A stretch of 64,000 nt of DNA from Streptomyces sp. S4.7 (GTDB taxonomy: Bacteria; Actinomycetota; Actinomycetes; Streptomycetales; Streptomycetaceae): contig NZ_CP048397.1 in the NCBI RefSeq assembly GCF_010384365.1, forward strand, positions 1,984,001 to 2,048,000, given 5' to 3'. Below the pieces are notes generated by a model. That model ran no database searches. It was not told the origin of the DNA and was given only the letters and a program-made list of their open reading frames with translations. Positions within the stretch are counted from its first letter, which is position 1. Every line of letters starts with the position of its first letter. The position numbers and the translations under genes are program-made. Positions 16,533-25,439 of the stretch are shown in pieces.

Positions 16533-17788
16533 CCGACGTGGCGACGGAGACCCGGCGCGAGCAGGTGAGGACACAACGGCGGGAGCCGAAGGCCCGGCGC
16601 GGGCTCAGGCCGGGGTCGACCGCGGGCTTCGCCATGCTGCCGTGGCTCCTGCTGGGCCTCGGTTCCTTCTCCAACCTCACCCGGGGCGAGACCCCCAACC
16701 CCTGGTTCAACGCCATCGGGCTGCTGGTCTTCAACTCCCTCTACATCAACGTGGTTTTCCGTGCCTTCCACCCGTCGGCACGGCACAGCGGGGGCACCTG
16801 GTTCGCGCTGGCCGGGATGGCCGTGACGACGTTCGGCCTCGGCGGTGCCTACGGCGGCAGCTGGCTGCTGTTCTTCCCGCTGTTCGGGCTCGCCTGCGGC
16901 ATCGTGCTGCGCGGCCGGTACCTCGCCCTGGTCGGCGCGCCGCTGGCGGTCACGGTCGCGGCCGTCGCGGCCTTCCACGACGGCTGGGGCGCGGTCACCA
17001 TCGCGTACGGCACGGTCATCTCGATGCTGGTCACCGCGGCGATCCTGGCCCTGTCCGAGACGGTGGTGGAGCTGCGCTCGACCCGGCAGGAGCTGGCGCG
17101 TGCGGCGGTCGAGGAGGAGCGGCTGCGCTTCTCGCGCGATCTGCACGACCTGCTCGGCCACACCCTGTCCGTGATCGTGGTGAAGTCCGAGGCCGCTCGC
17201 AGGCTCGCGCCGCGCGACATGGCCGCCGCACTGGCGCAGATCAGCGACATCGAGTCCGTCGGCCGGCAGGCGCTGACCGAGATCCGCGAGGCCGTCACCG
17301 GCTACCGCGACGCCGGCCTGACGACCGAACTGGACCGGGCGCGCTCCGCGCTGACGGCCGCCGGGATCGAGCCGGTCGTAAGGCGGTCGGGACCGCCGCC
17401 GGGACCTCGTACGGAGGCGCTGCTCGGCTGGGTCGTACGGGAGGCCGTCACCAACGCCGTACGGCACAGCGGGGCGACCCGCTGCGAGATCACGGTGGAC
17501 GGCGCGCCGGAACAGGTCCGGCTGGTGATCGCGGACAACGGTCGCGGCGTACGCTCTGGACCTGCCGACGACATGGGCGCGGACACGGGTACGGGAACCG
17601 GTTACCAAGGTACGGGCCTGACGGGTCTCACCGAGCGGCTGGCCGTGGCGGGCGGTTCGCTCGAAGCGGGTCCGGGTGGTCCGGCGGGGCGCGGCTTCCG
17701 GGTGACCGCCGTACTCCCGGTCGACCCCACGGCGGACGCGCGGCCCACGGGAACGGATTCACCGACGAAATCGGAGCGACCGGAATGA
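16529..17788 (+). CDS. Sensor histidine kinase (HisKA_3, NarL-type partner)
   Basis: This 419-residue membrane kinase has about five membrane segments in residues 30-170 and no large extracellular domain, suggesting that it senses within the membrane. The dimerisation and phosphoacceptor helix is LRFSRDLHDLLGHTLSVIVVKSE, with the phosphorylated His in DLHD. The ATPase domain shows EAVTNAVRHSGA, ADNGRGV and GTGLTGLTERL. The start overlaps the permease stop. With the exporter encoded upstream and the regulator downstream, it resembles DesK/LnrJ-type kinases that respond to membrane-perturbing compounds, though the signal here is unproven. Confidence 0.92.
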   Translation: MTDVATETRREQVRTQRREPKARRGLRPGSTAGFAMLPWLLLGLGSFSNLTRGETPNPWFNAIGLLVFNSLYINVVFRAFHPSARHSGGTWFALAGMAVTTFGLGGAYGGSWLLFFPLFGLACGIVLRGRYLALVGAPLAVTVAAVAAFHDGWGAVTIAYGTVISMLVTAAILALSETVVELRSTRQELARAAVEEERLRFSRDLHDLLGHTLSVIVVKSEAARRLAPRDMAAALAQISDIESVGRQALTEIREAVTGYRDAGLTTELDRARSALTAAGIEPVVRRSGPPPGPRTEALLGWVVREAVTNAVRHSGATRCEITVDGAPEQVRLVIADNGRGVRSGPADDMGADTGTGTGYQGTGLTGLTERLAVAGGSLEAGPGGPAGRGFRVTAVLPVDPTADARPTGTDSPTKSERPE

Positions 17789-18390
17789 TCAGAGTCCTTC
17801 TCGCCGAGGACCAGGGCATGATGCGCGGCGCCCTCGCGCTGCTCCTCGGTATGGAGAGGGACATGGAGGTGGTCGCCCAGGTGTCCACCGGGGACGCCAT
17901 CGTCCCCACCGCCCTCACGGCACGCCCCGACGTCGCGCTGCTCGACATCGAACTCCCCGGCCGCAGCGGTCTCGACGCCGCCACCGAACTGCGCGAGGAG
18001 GTCCCCGACTGCCGGGTGCTGATCCTCACCACCTTCGGCAGGCCCGGCTATCTGCGCCGGGCCATGGAGGCGGGGGCCGCGGGTTTCCTGGTCAAGGACG
18101 GGCCGGTGGAGGAGCTGGCCGAGGCGATCCGGCGGGTGCTCGGCGGGGAGAGCGTGGTCGATCCGGTGCTGGCCGCGGCCGCACTGAGCGCGGGTCCGAG
18201 TCCGCTGACCGCCCGTGAGCGCGACGCGCTGAACGCCTCCGTGGACGGGGCGACCGTCGCGGACATCGCGGCGAAGCTGAATCTGTCCGAGTCGACCGTG
18301 CGGAACTACCTCTCGTCGGCGATCGGCAAGACCCGCACCCGTAACCGCATGGAGGCCGTGCGGGCCGCCCGGCAGCAGGGCTGGCTCTGA
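17785..18390 (+). CDS. LuxR/NarL family response regulator
   Basis: This 201-residue regulator has a receiver domain (LLAEDQGMMRGAL with acidic residues, phosphoacceptor Asp in VALLDIELPG, Thr in ILTTFGRPG, Lys in FLVKDGP) and a C-terminal LuxR helix-turn-helix (LTARERDALNASVDGATVADIAAKLNLSESTVRNYL). It overlaps the kinase gene by ATGA. It most likely activates the exporter operon in which it lies. The gene ends 49 bases before the convergent MFS gene. Confidence 0.93.
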   Translation: MIRVLLAEDQGMMRGALALLLGMERDMEVVAQVSTGDAIVPTALTARPDVALLDIELPGRSGLDAATELREEVPDCRVLILTTFGRPGYLRRAMEAGAAGFLVKDGPVEELAEAIRRVLGGESVVDPVLAAAALSAGPSPLTARERDALNASVDGATVADIAAKLNLSESTVRNYLSSAIGKTRTRNRMEAVRAARQQGWL

Positions 18391-18439
18391 GGGACCGGCG
18401 CACGCGGCGCGGGTCACGTGCCCCCCGTCATGCCGGTCG

Positions 18440-19933
18440 TCATGTGTCCGACTGGCGCGGCAGCCAGAAGAACATCAGCACGGCCGCCACGAACAGCAGC
18501 CCCGCCCCGGTCCTGAACGCCAGCGCGTACCCCTCGGTGAGCGCCACCGGCCCCGTCCCGTGGGACGTACGGGCCGCCGCGACCGTGGAGAGGACCGCGA
18601 GGCCGATGGCCCCGCCCATGGTCCGCGAGGTGTTCACGAGGCCGGAGACGAGACCGGCCTCGCCGGGTGCCGCGCTCGCCGTCGCGAGGGCGGCCAGCGG
18701 TGTCATGGCCAGTCCGGCGCCGGCCATCATCAGGATGCCGGGTCCCAGGATCGTCCTCAGGAAGGTGCCGTCGGCGGTCATCATCGACTGCCAGCCGAAT
18801 CCGGCGGACCCGACGAGCGCGCCGAGGACCGCGACGTGGCGGGCCCCGACGCGCCGCATCAGCAGGGGCGCCAGCTTGGAGCCGAGTACGACGCTCAGCG
18901 AACTCGGTATGAGCGCGAGGCCCGCTTCGAGGGGCGTGTAGCCGAGGACGTTCTGGGCGTAGACCGTCATGAAGAACCACATGCCGAACGACGCCGAACC
19001 GGTGACCACCATCCCCGCGTTGGCCGCCGAGACCGCCCGGACCCGGAAGAGTCTCAGTGGCATCAGCGGCTGTTCCGTGCGCGCCTCCACCACCAGGAAG
19101 GCCGCGAGCAGCAGCAGCCCGCCGAGGAGCGGCACGAGCGTGGCCGCGGCCGTCCAGCCCGCCCGCTCGGTCTGCACGATGCCGTACGCGACGACGGCGA
19201 GACCGCCGGTGACCAGGACGGCGCCGGGCAGGTCCAGCCGGCGCCGCGCCTCCTTCGCCCGGCTCTCCGTCAGCCACAGCACGGCGGCGGCCAGGACCAG
19301 CGCCCCGGCGGGCACGTTGATCAGCAGCACCCAGCGCCAGGACAGCGCATCGGTCAGGACACCGCCGACGAGCCCGCCCGCCGCGCCCCCGCCCGCGCCG
19401 ACCGCGGCCCACGTGGCTATGGCCCTCGTCCGCGCCGGTCCGGCGGGGACGGCGGCGGTCAGGATGGTGAGCGTCGCGGGGGCCAGCACGGCGGCGCCGA
19501 GACCCTGCACACCACGGGCGGCGAGCAGTTGCCAGCCCTCCTGCGCGAGACCGCCTGCCAGGGACGCGGCGGTGAAGACACCGAGCCCGGCGAGGAACAT
19601 CCGTTTGCGGCCGAAGATGTCGGCGGCCCGGCCGCCGAGGAGCATGAAACCGGCGAACGCGATCGAGTAGGCGTTGAGGACCCACTGGAGACCGATGGTG
19701 CTGAGGCCGAGGTCGGTGCGCATCGACGGCAGGGCGACGTTGACCACCGAGACGTCGAGGACGACGAGGAACTGCCCGGCGCACGCGGCGGCGATGACGG
19801 CCCAGGTACGGGTCGACCGCGCGGCGGGACTCTCGGAGCCGGACGCGCGACCGGGCCCGGAGCCGGGCCCGCCTTCGGGCTCGCGGCCGTTATCGGTTTC
19901 GGGGACTGCCGGGACTTGGGCCATGGCCGTCAT
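18440..19933 (-). CDS. MFS transporter, DHA2-type drug exporter
   Basis: This 497-residue transporter has about 14 predicted membrane segments, as in the DHA2 (QacA/EmrB) family of proton-driven drug exporters. Visible markers are FLVVLDVSVVNVALPSM in segment one, LGGRAADIFGRKRMFLAG after segment two and LSWRWVLLINVPAGALVLA between segments five and six. The 40 N-terminal residues are a flexible Gly/Pro-rich tail. The ATG at 19933 is preceded by GGAGGGG; a second ATG lies three codons later. A 22-base inverted repeat at 19957-19978 lies directly upstream and is a candidate repressor site. No regulator gene lies beside it. Confidence 0.92.
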   Translation of the reverse strand: MTAMAQVPAVPETDNGREPEGGPGSGPGRASGSESPAARSTRTWAVIAAACAGQFLVVLDVSVVNVALPSMRTDLGLSTIGLQWVLNAYSIAFAGFMLLGGRAADIFGRKRMFLAGLGVFTAASLAGGLAQEGWQLLAARGVQGLGAAVLAPATLTILTAAVPAGPARTRAIATWAAVGAGGGAAGGLVGGVLTDALSWRWVLLINVPAGALVLAAAVLWLTESRAKEARRRLDLPGAVLVTGGLAVVAYGIVQTERAGWTAAATLVPLLGGLLLLAAFLVVEARTEQPLMPLRLFRVRAVSAANAGMVVTGSASFGMWFFMTVYAQNVLGYTPLEAGLALIPSSLSVVLGSKLAPLLMRRVGARHVAVLGALVGSAGFGWQSMMTADGTFLRTILGPGILMMAGAGLAMTPLAALATASAAPGEAGLVSGLVNTSRTMGGAIGLAVLSTVAAARTSHGTGPVALTEGYALAFRTGAGLLFVAAVLMFFWLPRQSDT

Positions 19934-19956
19934 GGTCGCAGCCCCTCCCCTGCCCC

Positions 19957-19978
19957 GTACATCGGGATATCGATGTAC
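19957..19978. promoter_or_regulatory. Inverted repeat, candidate repressor operator
   Basis: GTACATCG and CGATGTAC are perfect eight-base arms separated by GGATAT, in the 167-base gap between two divergent MFS genes and 24 bases upstream of the minus-strand start. The ATGTAC core and spacing resemble operators of PadR- or TetR-type repressors of efflux genes. This is a sequence-based suggestion only. Confidence 0.55.
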
Positions 19979-20100
19979 GCGACACCGGGCCCGCGGCCTA
20001 AGTCCGGTCGTCCCCGCGGAATACCCGGGCCCCCGGAAGCGTTGAGCTTCCGTCCACCCGGCCGCCCCGCCCACTCTTCCCCTGCCCGGAGGCTTCACCT

Positions 20101-21885
20101 ATGCCGCAAGCGACGCCCGACCAGTACGCCGGACCCGGCCCCGTCCCCGGGGCCGTTGCGCGCAAGCGGGGCACCGGCGGCGTCGTACCGGTACTCGCGT
20201 TCGCCGGCATCACCGTCGCCGTCATGCAGACCCTGCTCGTCCCGATCATCAAGGACCTGCCGTCGCTGCTCCGTACGTCGCCCGACAACGCGACATGGGT
20301 CATCACGGCGACGCTCCTCGCGGGTGCGGTGTCCACCCCGATCATGGGGCGGCTCGGCGATCTGTACGGCAAGCGCCGGATGCTGCTCGCGAGCCTCGCG
20401 GTCATGGTCGTCGGCTCGCTGATCTGCGCGTTCACCGACGATCTGACGGTGATGATCGCCGGCCGCGCCCTCCAGGGCTTCGCGATGGGCGCGATCCCCC
20501 TGGGCATCGGGATCATGCGTGACGAGCTGCCCCGGGAGAAGCTCGGCTCGGCGATGGCCCTGATGAGCTCGTCGATCGGGGTCGGCGGCGGGCTCGCCCT
20601 GCCCGGCGCCGCGCTGGTCGCGCAGCACGCCGACTGGCACACCCTGTTCTTCGGCGCCGCCGGGCTCGGCGTGCTGTCGATGGTGCTGACGGTCCTGGTG
20701 GTGCCGGAGAGTTCGGTACGGGCGGGCGGCCGGTTCGACTGGTTCGGCGCGCTCGGGCTCTCCGTGGGCCTCGTCGCCCTGCTGCTGCCGATCACCAAGG
20801 GCAGCGCCTGGGGCTGGACGTCGTCCACGACGCTCGGTCTGTTCGGCGTGGCCGTCGTGGTCCTCGGACTGTGGGGTTCCATGGAGCTGCGTCTGCGGGC
20901 CCCGCTGGTCGACCTCCGTACGAGCGCGCGCCGCGAGGTGCTGCTGACCAACCTCGTGTCGGTGATGGTCGGCGTCGCGTTCTACGCGGTGTCGCTGATC
21001 CTCCCGCAGCTTCTTCAGCTCCCCACGTCGACGGGTTACGGCCTCGGCCAGTCCATGGTCGTCGCGGGCCTGTGCGTCGCGCCGCTGGGTCTGACGATGA
21101 TGTTCGTGGCCCCGGTCTACGCCCGGATATCCGCGCGGCGGGGCCCCAAGGTCTCGCTGATGATCGGCATGGCGGTCATCGCGGTCGGTTACGGCGCGGG
21201 GCTGGTCATGATGAGCGCCGCCTGGCAGACCGTCGTCATCTCGGTGGTCCTCGGCGCGGGTATCGGGCTGGCGTACTCCTCGCTGCCCGCCCTGATCGTG
21301 GGGGCCGTCGACCCGAAGGAGACGGGCGCCGCCAACGGGCTCAACACACTGGCCCGTTCGATCGGTACGTCGGTCTCCAGCGCCGTCATCGGCATGGTGC
21401 TCGCACGTACGGCGATCGGTACGGGCCCCACGGCGGTCCCCAGCCTGCACGGCTTCCGCATCTCGTTCGTGATCGCCACGGCCGCCGTGCTCGGCGGTCT
21501 GGCGCTGGCGGCGTTCCTGCCTGCCCACCGCACCTCGCCCCGGACGGAGTTGCTGGCCAGCAGCGAGGACGACGCCCCCGCGCCGCCCGGCGTCCGGGGC
21601 TTCCGCGGCCGGGTGCTGGACGCCGACGGCGTTCCCGTCCCGCGGGCGAACGTCACGCTCATCGACCCCCGCGGCCGGCAGGCCGGTCTCACCACGGCGG
21701 ACGACGAGGGCCGGTACGCGCTCGCGGCGCCCTGCGCCGGTGAGTACGTCCTGGCGGGCTCGGCCACGGGCTACGCGCCGTACGCCCACCCGGCGGCCTG
21801 CCTCGGCGGGGCGCTGTCGGTGGACGTCGACCTGGTGCTGGCGCCCAGGGCGGCGCTCCGGTCTCAGGGCGTGTCCGGAATGTAG
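20101..21885 (+). CDS. MFS transporter with C-terminal carboxypeptidase-regulatory-like domain
   Basis: This 594-residue protein has an MFS core of about 14 membrane segments (residues 25-475), with PIMGRLGDLYGKRRMLLASL after segment two and a GIGLAYSSLPALIVGAV segment late in the core. Residues 500-590 form a separate beta-sandwich of the CarboxypepD_reg type: GFRGRVLDADGVPVPRANVTLIDPRGRQ, TTADDEGRYALAAPCAGEYVL. That domain is usually extracellular or periplasmic; here it follows the last membrane segment. The final residues GVSGM come from an interspersed repeat that supplies the stop codon. The ATG at 20101 follows CCGGAGG. The transported compound is unknown. Confidence 0.9.
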   Translation: MPQATPDQYAGPGPVPGAVARKRGTGGVVPVLAFAGITVAVMQTLLVPIIKDLPSLLRTSPDNATWVITATLLAGAVSTPIMGRLGDLYGKRRMLLASLAVMVVGSLICAFTDDLTVMIAGRALQGFAMGAIPLGIGIMRDELPREKLGSAMALMSSSIGVGGGLALPGAALVAQHADWHTLFFGAAGLGVLSMVLTVLVVPESSVRAGGRFDWFGALGLSVGLVALLLPITKGSAWGWTSSTTLGLFGVAVVVLGLWGSMELRLRAPLVDLRTSARREVLLTNLVSVMVGVAFYAVSLILPQLLQLPTSTGYGLGQSMVVAGLCVAPLGLTMMFVAPVYARISARRGPKVSLMIGMAVIAVGYGAGLVMMSAAWQTVVISVVLGAGIGLAYSSLPALIVGAVDPKETGAANGLNTLARSIGTSVSSAVIGMVLARTAIGTGPTAVPSLHGFRISFVIATAAVLGGLALAAFLPAHRTSPRTELLASSEDDAPAPPGVRGFRGRVLDADGVPVPRANVTLIDPRGRQAGLTTADDEGRYALAAPCAGEYVLAGSATGYAPYAHPAACLGGALSVDVDLVLAPRAALRSQGVSGM

Positions 21886-22075
21886 CGCCGTCCGCCCGCG
21901 GGGCGGGGCCCGCGGCGGCAGGCGCGGTGCATCGCAAGGCGGAGGACCGGTGTGGTGGATGGACCGGCCGTACTCGGCAGACTCCGACAACGCAGGGGGC
22001 ACCTCCCGTGCCCCCTCGGGGGCTACACCGTGCCGGGCGCCACGGGCCGGGCGGGACATTCCGGACACGACCTAG
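21866..22075 (+). repeat. CTAG-ended short interspersed repeat, type A, copy 1
   Basis: This 210-base element has perfect 13-base terminal inverted repeats, GTGTCCGGAATGT at 21871-21883 and ACATTCCGGACAC at 22056-22068. Its right end is followed by CTAG at 22072-22075. The inside has no open frame of note and contains a GTGCCCCC-type hairpin. Copies related in sequence are at 47898 (truncated) and 53588 (reversed). The left end forms the last codons and stop of the MFS gene. It looks like a non-autonomous, MITE-like mobile element. Confidence 0.8.
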
Positions 22076-22146
22076 GGCGTGTCCGTGTGCGGGGCGGCGT
22101 ACGGCACCATGGGCGACCGCACCGCACACCCGCTCAGGAGGAACCG

Positions 22147-22830
22147 ATGACCGCCGGGACCGCCCCGCACGAACCGAACCCGGCCGCCGCCCCCACCCCC
22201 TCCCCCGAGGTGCTGGACGCCTTCGAGCGCGCCAAGGGCTTCATGCCGACCGGTGAGGGCCTGGCTTTGTACACCGCCGCCGTCGAAGCCGCCGCCCTGG
22301 GGCTGCCGTTGCTCGAGGTCGGCACCTACTGCGGCCGGTCCACCATCCTGCTCGCCGACGCGGCCCGCGCCGCCGGTGTCACGGCGCTGACCGTCGACCA
22401 CCACCGCGGCAGCGAGGAGCAGCAGCCCGGCTGGGAGTACCACGACCCGTCGGTCGTCGACCCCGAGGTCGGCCGTATGGACACGCTGCCGTCCTTCCGC
22501 CGTACGCTCCACGCGGCCGGCCTGGAGGACCATGTCGTGGCGGTCGTCGGCCGCTCCCCGCAGGTGGCCGCCGTCTGGGGCGGTCCGCTCGGCCTGGTGT
22601 TCATCGACGGCGGCCACACCGACGAGCACGCGAACGGTGACTACGAGGGCTGGGCGCCGCATCTCGCCGTGGGCGGGCTGCTGGTCGTGCACGACGTGTT
22701 CCCCGACCCGGCGGACGGTGGCCAGGCCCCGTACCGGGTGTGGCGGCGCGCGCTGGCGTCCGGCGCGTTCGCCGAGGTCTCGGCGCACGAGTCTCTGCGT
22801 GTCCTGCGACGTACCGGGGCGGGAACCTGA
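22147..22830 (+). CDS. Class I SAM-dependent methyltransferase (Methyltransf_24 type)
   Basis: This 227-residue protein has the class I methyltransferase fold. The SAM-binding LLEVGTYCGRSTILLADAAR is near residue 58, and LVFIDGGHTDEHANGDYEGWAPHLAVGGLLVVHDVF near residue 155 resembles O-methyltransferases whose Asp residues bind a metal. The substrate is unknown. The ATG at 22147 is preceded by an excellent AGGAGGA sequence. It follows the type A repeat, and the amidase gene begins 32 bases later. Confidence 0.85.
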   Translation: MTAGTAPHEPNPAAAPTPSPEVLDAFERAKGFMPTGEGLALYTAAVEAAALGLPLLEVGTYCGRSTILLADAARAAGVTALTVDHHRGSEEQQPGWEYHDPSVVDPEVGRMDTLPSFRRTLHAAGLEDHVVAVVGRSPQVAAVWGGPLGLVFIDGGHTDEHANGDYEGWAPHLAVGGLLVVHDVFPDPADGGQAPYRVWRRALASGAFAEVSAHESLRVLRRTGAGT

Positions 22831-22861
22831 CGCTCCGTCCTTCACGCACTAGCATCGCCGG

Positions 22862-23836
22862 GTGTCGTACGACGAAAGCCACCCCCCCGCCCGCCGCCGC
22901 CCCCTCTCACGGCTCACGCTCGTCATCGCCGCCGCGGCCCTGGTGCCGGGCGCCTTCGCCGGCTGGCTGATCTGGCAGGCCACCGGCGGGTCCGACGACG
23001 GGGGCCCCGCCGGCCTCCCCGCCCAGGGCTCCAGCGCGTCCGCCTCGGCCGACCCCTCGCCGGGTTCGTCCGGACCGGGGCCGTCCGGCACGCGGTCGCC
23101 GTCGAAGCCCGCGTCCGGCGGCGACGCCGCTCCGGGGGACGCGCGGCCGGCTCCCGGTGACGGGCCGCTCGCGGGCCGGACCGTCGTCATCGACCCGGGG
23201 CACAATCCCGGCAACTTCAAGCACACGGCCGAGATCAACAGACTCGTGGACATCGGAACCAATCGCAAGGAATGCGACACCACGGGCACCTCGGGCAACT
23301 CCGGTTACACGGAAGCCGAATTCACCGCCGATGTTTCACAGCGCCTCCGCACTCTCCTCCGTAAAGAGGGGGCGACGGTGAAACTCACACACGAGAACGA
23401 CCGGGCGTGGGGACCGTGCGTGGACGAGCGCGCGGAAATCGGTAACAAGGCCGGTGCGGACGCGGTCATCTCCATCCACGCGGACGGCTCGGCCGCGGGC
23501 AACCGCGGCTTCCATGTCATCCTTCCCGCACTGGTGAAGTCGGGCGGGGCCGACACCTCGAAGATCGTGGCCCCCTCGCGCGATCTCGGCGAACGCGTCG
23601 CGGGCAATTTCGTACGCACGACCGGAAGCGCACCGTCCAATTATCTCGGCGGGGGTACGGGACTTGATGTGCGTGACGACCTCGGCGGGCTGAATCTCTC
23701 GACCGTGCCCAAGGTCTTCATCGAGTGCGGCAACATGCGTGACTCGAAGGACATCGCCCTGCTGACGAGCGCCGACTGGCGGCAGAAGGCGGCACAGGGA
23801 ATGGCGGACGGGATCAGCGGCTTCCTGAAGCGATAG
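22862..23836 (+). CDS. N-acetylmuramoyl-L-alanine amidase, membrane-anchored
   Basis: This 324-residue cell-wall hydrolase cleaves the bond between muramic acid and the stem peptide. A signal anchor (LTLVIAAAALVPGAFAGWLI) is followed by a Ser/Pro/Gly-rich spacer of about 70 residues and an Amidase_3 domain. Zinc ligands appear in VVIDPGHNPGN (His), YTEAEFT (Glu) and AVISIHADGSA (His), and the catalytic Glu in FIECGNMRDSKD. The start is the GTG at 22862. It probably acts in wall remodelling at the outer face of the membrane. Confidence 0.92.
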   Translation: MSYDESHPPARRRPLSRLTLVIAAAALVPGAFAGWLIWQATGGSDDGGPAGLPAQGSSASASADPSPGSSGPGPSGTRSPSKPASGGDAAPGDARPAPGDGPLAGRTVVIDPGHNPGNFKHTAEINRLVDIGTNRKECDTTGTSGNSGYTEAEFTADVSQRLRTLLRKEGATVKLTHENDRAWGPCVDERAEIGNKAGADAVISIHADGSAAGNRGFHVILPALVKSGGADTSKIVAPSRDLGERVAGNFVRTTGSAPSNYLGGGTGLDVRDDLGGLNLSTVPKVFIECGNMRDSKDIALLTSADWRQKAAQGMADGISGFLKR

Positions 23837-24161
23837 CCACACCCGTAACCCCCGGCCGATAGCCGAACACGGGGAACGGCGCGCGAAAACGCGGGGGAAG
23901 GCGTCCGAACAGCCGTCAAATGGCAACGGATTCACAACGAAAAGACCGCGATCCATTCTTCTTCGCGCACTCCCGCAACCGTTGGAGGGCCTGCCGTGGT
24001 CCTCTTCCCAGGTGGCCCGGAACCGAGGAGACGCCCCGCTCGGGCAGAGGATAGATTTATCCGTACGATAGGGAGCCGCCCCCGAGCTTCGCACCCCTCG
24101 CCGTCGCCCCTGCGACGGTGGCGACCGCCCCGACGAGACGACCTACGAAGGACTTTTCAAC
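23837..24161. other. Intergenic region of 325 bases, possible promoter
   Basis: No open frame with coding bias is visible. A small inverted repeat GGATA-GATT-TATCC lies at 24049-24062, about 100 bases upstream of the membrane-protein gene at 24162, in a locally AT-richer stretch (GATAGATTTATCCGTACGATAG). It may be part of a promoter or operator; nothing else is recognised. Confidence 0.35.
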
Positions 24162-25001
24162 GTGAACATCCGCTCCCTCACACGAGGCGATGGCGTGGTG
24201 ATCGGAGCAGCGGTGGTGCTGTTCATCGCCTCGTTCCTCGACCTCGTCGGCATCGACTGCCCGCAGGGCGTCGACTGCTCGAGCTACAGCTCGAACGCCT
24301 GGGACTCGCTCGGTCTTGTGATGAGCATCTACATCGCCGGCATCATCGGCGCCGCGCTCATCGTCGTCGGTCGGGGCATGCCGGGCCGCAAGGTGGCAGG
24401 TCTCGACCTCGGCCAGTTCGGTGTCGCCCTGACCGTCTTCGCGCTGTGGACCGCGTTCTGGACCATCATCGACGCGAACAACGCGGGCGCCGGCCTGATC
24501 CTCGGCCTGCTCTCCACCATCGTGCTCGCCGCGGGCGCCCTCGCCACCCCGCTCGTTCCCGCCCTCAAGGCGCCCCTCGTCGGCGCCCCGAAGCCGCAGG
24601 TCGCCTCGCCGTACGGCCAGCCGGGCCACCCCGGCCAGGGTTACGGCTACCCGGGCGCCCAGCAGCAGCCGTACGGCGGCCAGCCGGGTCAGCCCCAGCC
24701 GGCGTACGGCGGTGCCCAGCCGGGCCAGCCGGGTCCGGGTCAGCCCTCGCAGGGCGGGCAGCCGGCGGCGCCGGGTCCGAAGCAGGACGGCTCGTCCGGT
24801 GGCAACTTCGAACCGTTCTGGTTCGCCGTGCCGGTGGCCCGTCCCCTGTACGGCGAGGACGGCTCGCCGTCCCCGATCGCCGAACTCGCTCCGGGTACGT
24901 GGTACTTGGCCGTCGAGCAGCGCGGTCCGGGCCTGATCGCCCAGACGCAGGACGGCCGCCGCGGTCTGCTTCAGGACACGACCGGCATCCAGCGCGGCTG
25001 A
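24162..25001 (+). CDS. Four-helix membrane protein with Gly/Pro/Gln/Tyr-rich tail (DUF5336-like)
   Basis: This 279-residue protein has four predicted membrane segments in residues 10-140 and a low-complexity stretch at residues 145-205 of YGQPGHPGQGYGYPGAQ-type repeats. It closes with a conserved globular end (FWFAVPVARPLYGEDGSPSPIAELAPGTWYLAVEQRG). The plan resembles actinobacterial DUF5336 proteins of unknown function. Cys-rich spacing in the first loop (IDCPQGVDCSS) may form a disulfide. The start is the GTG at 24162 with GAAGGA upstream. A strong terminator follows. Confidence 0.8.
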   Translation: MNIRSLTRGDGVVIGAAVVLFIASFLDLVGIDCPQGVDCSSYSSNAWDSLGLVMSIYIAGIIGAALIVVGRGMPGRKVAGLDLGQFGVALTVFALWTAFWTIIDANNAGAGLILGLLSTIVLAAGALATPLVPALKAPLVGAPKPQVASPYGQPGHPGQGYGYPGAQQQPYGGQPGQPQPAYGGAQPGQPGPGQPSQGGQPAAPGPKQDGSSGGNFEPFWFAVPVARPLYGEDGSPSPIAELAPGTWYLAVEQRGPGLIAQTQDGRRGLLQDTTGIQRG

Positions 25002-25019
25002 GCCGCGCGACAGCACCGT

Positions 25020-25056
25020 CCGACGGCCCCCGCCCTCCCCGGGCGGGGGCCGTCGG
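25020..25056 (+). terminator. Strong hairpin terminator
   Basis: Perfect 16-base arms, CCGACGGCCCCCGCCC and GGGCGGGGGCCGTCGG, with a five-base TCCCC loop begin 18 bases after the stop of the preceding gene. There is no T-tract. Confidence 0.85.
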
Positions 25057-25125
25057 CGTCGACCGGACACGGCATGCCGGCAAGGTGGGGGGTTTCGGCC
25101 GTCCGGGAGCGGCAACACGGACGTC

Positions 25126-25419
25126 ATGGCCACACGTCAACGCAGTGGAAGCAGCGCAGCAGCCACGATCCTCGTAGTGATCGCGGATGTCATGGCCTTC
25201 ATCTTGGGCCTCTGGATTCTGATGTACCTGCTGGATGCCAACCGCGCCAACGACCTGGTGAACTTCGTCCAGGACGCGGCGCGCTGGCTCGCCGGCTGGT
25301 CCTACGACCTGTTCACCTTCGACGAGGCATGGGCGCGAGTGGTGTGCGGCTACGGTCTCGCGGCCGTGGTCTACCTGTTTATCGGCCACGCGCTGGCCAG
25401 CCGGATCCGCCGGGTCTGA
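25126..25419 (+). CDS. Small membrane protein, 97 aa
   Basis: This short protein has a basic N-terminus, a first membrane segment (ILVVIADVMAFILGLWILMYLL) and a second near the C-terminus (YGLAAVVYLFIGHALA), ending in RIRRV. Between them lies an amphipathic stretch with DLVNFVQDAARWLAGWSYDLFTFD. It resembles small conserved streptomycete membrane proteins of unknown role. The ATG at 25126 is clear. It ends 20 bases before the stop of the convergent operon. Confidence 0.75.
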   Translation: MATRQRSGSSAAATILVVIADVMAFILGLWILMYLLDANRANDLVNFVQDAARWLAGWSYDLFTFDEAWARVVCGYGLAAVVYLFIGHALASRIRRV

Positions 25420-25439
25420 CGGGCAGTCAGTAACCTTGC

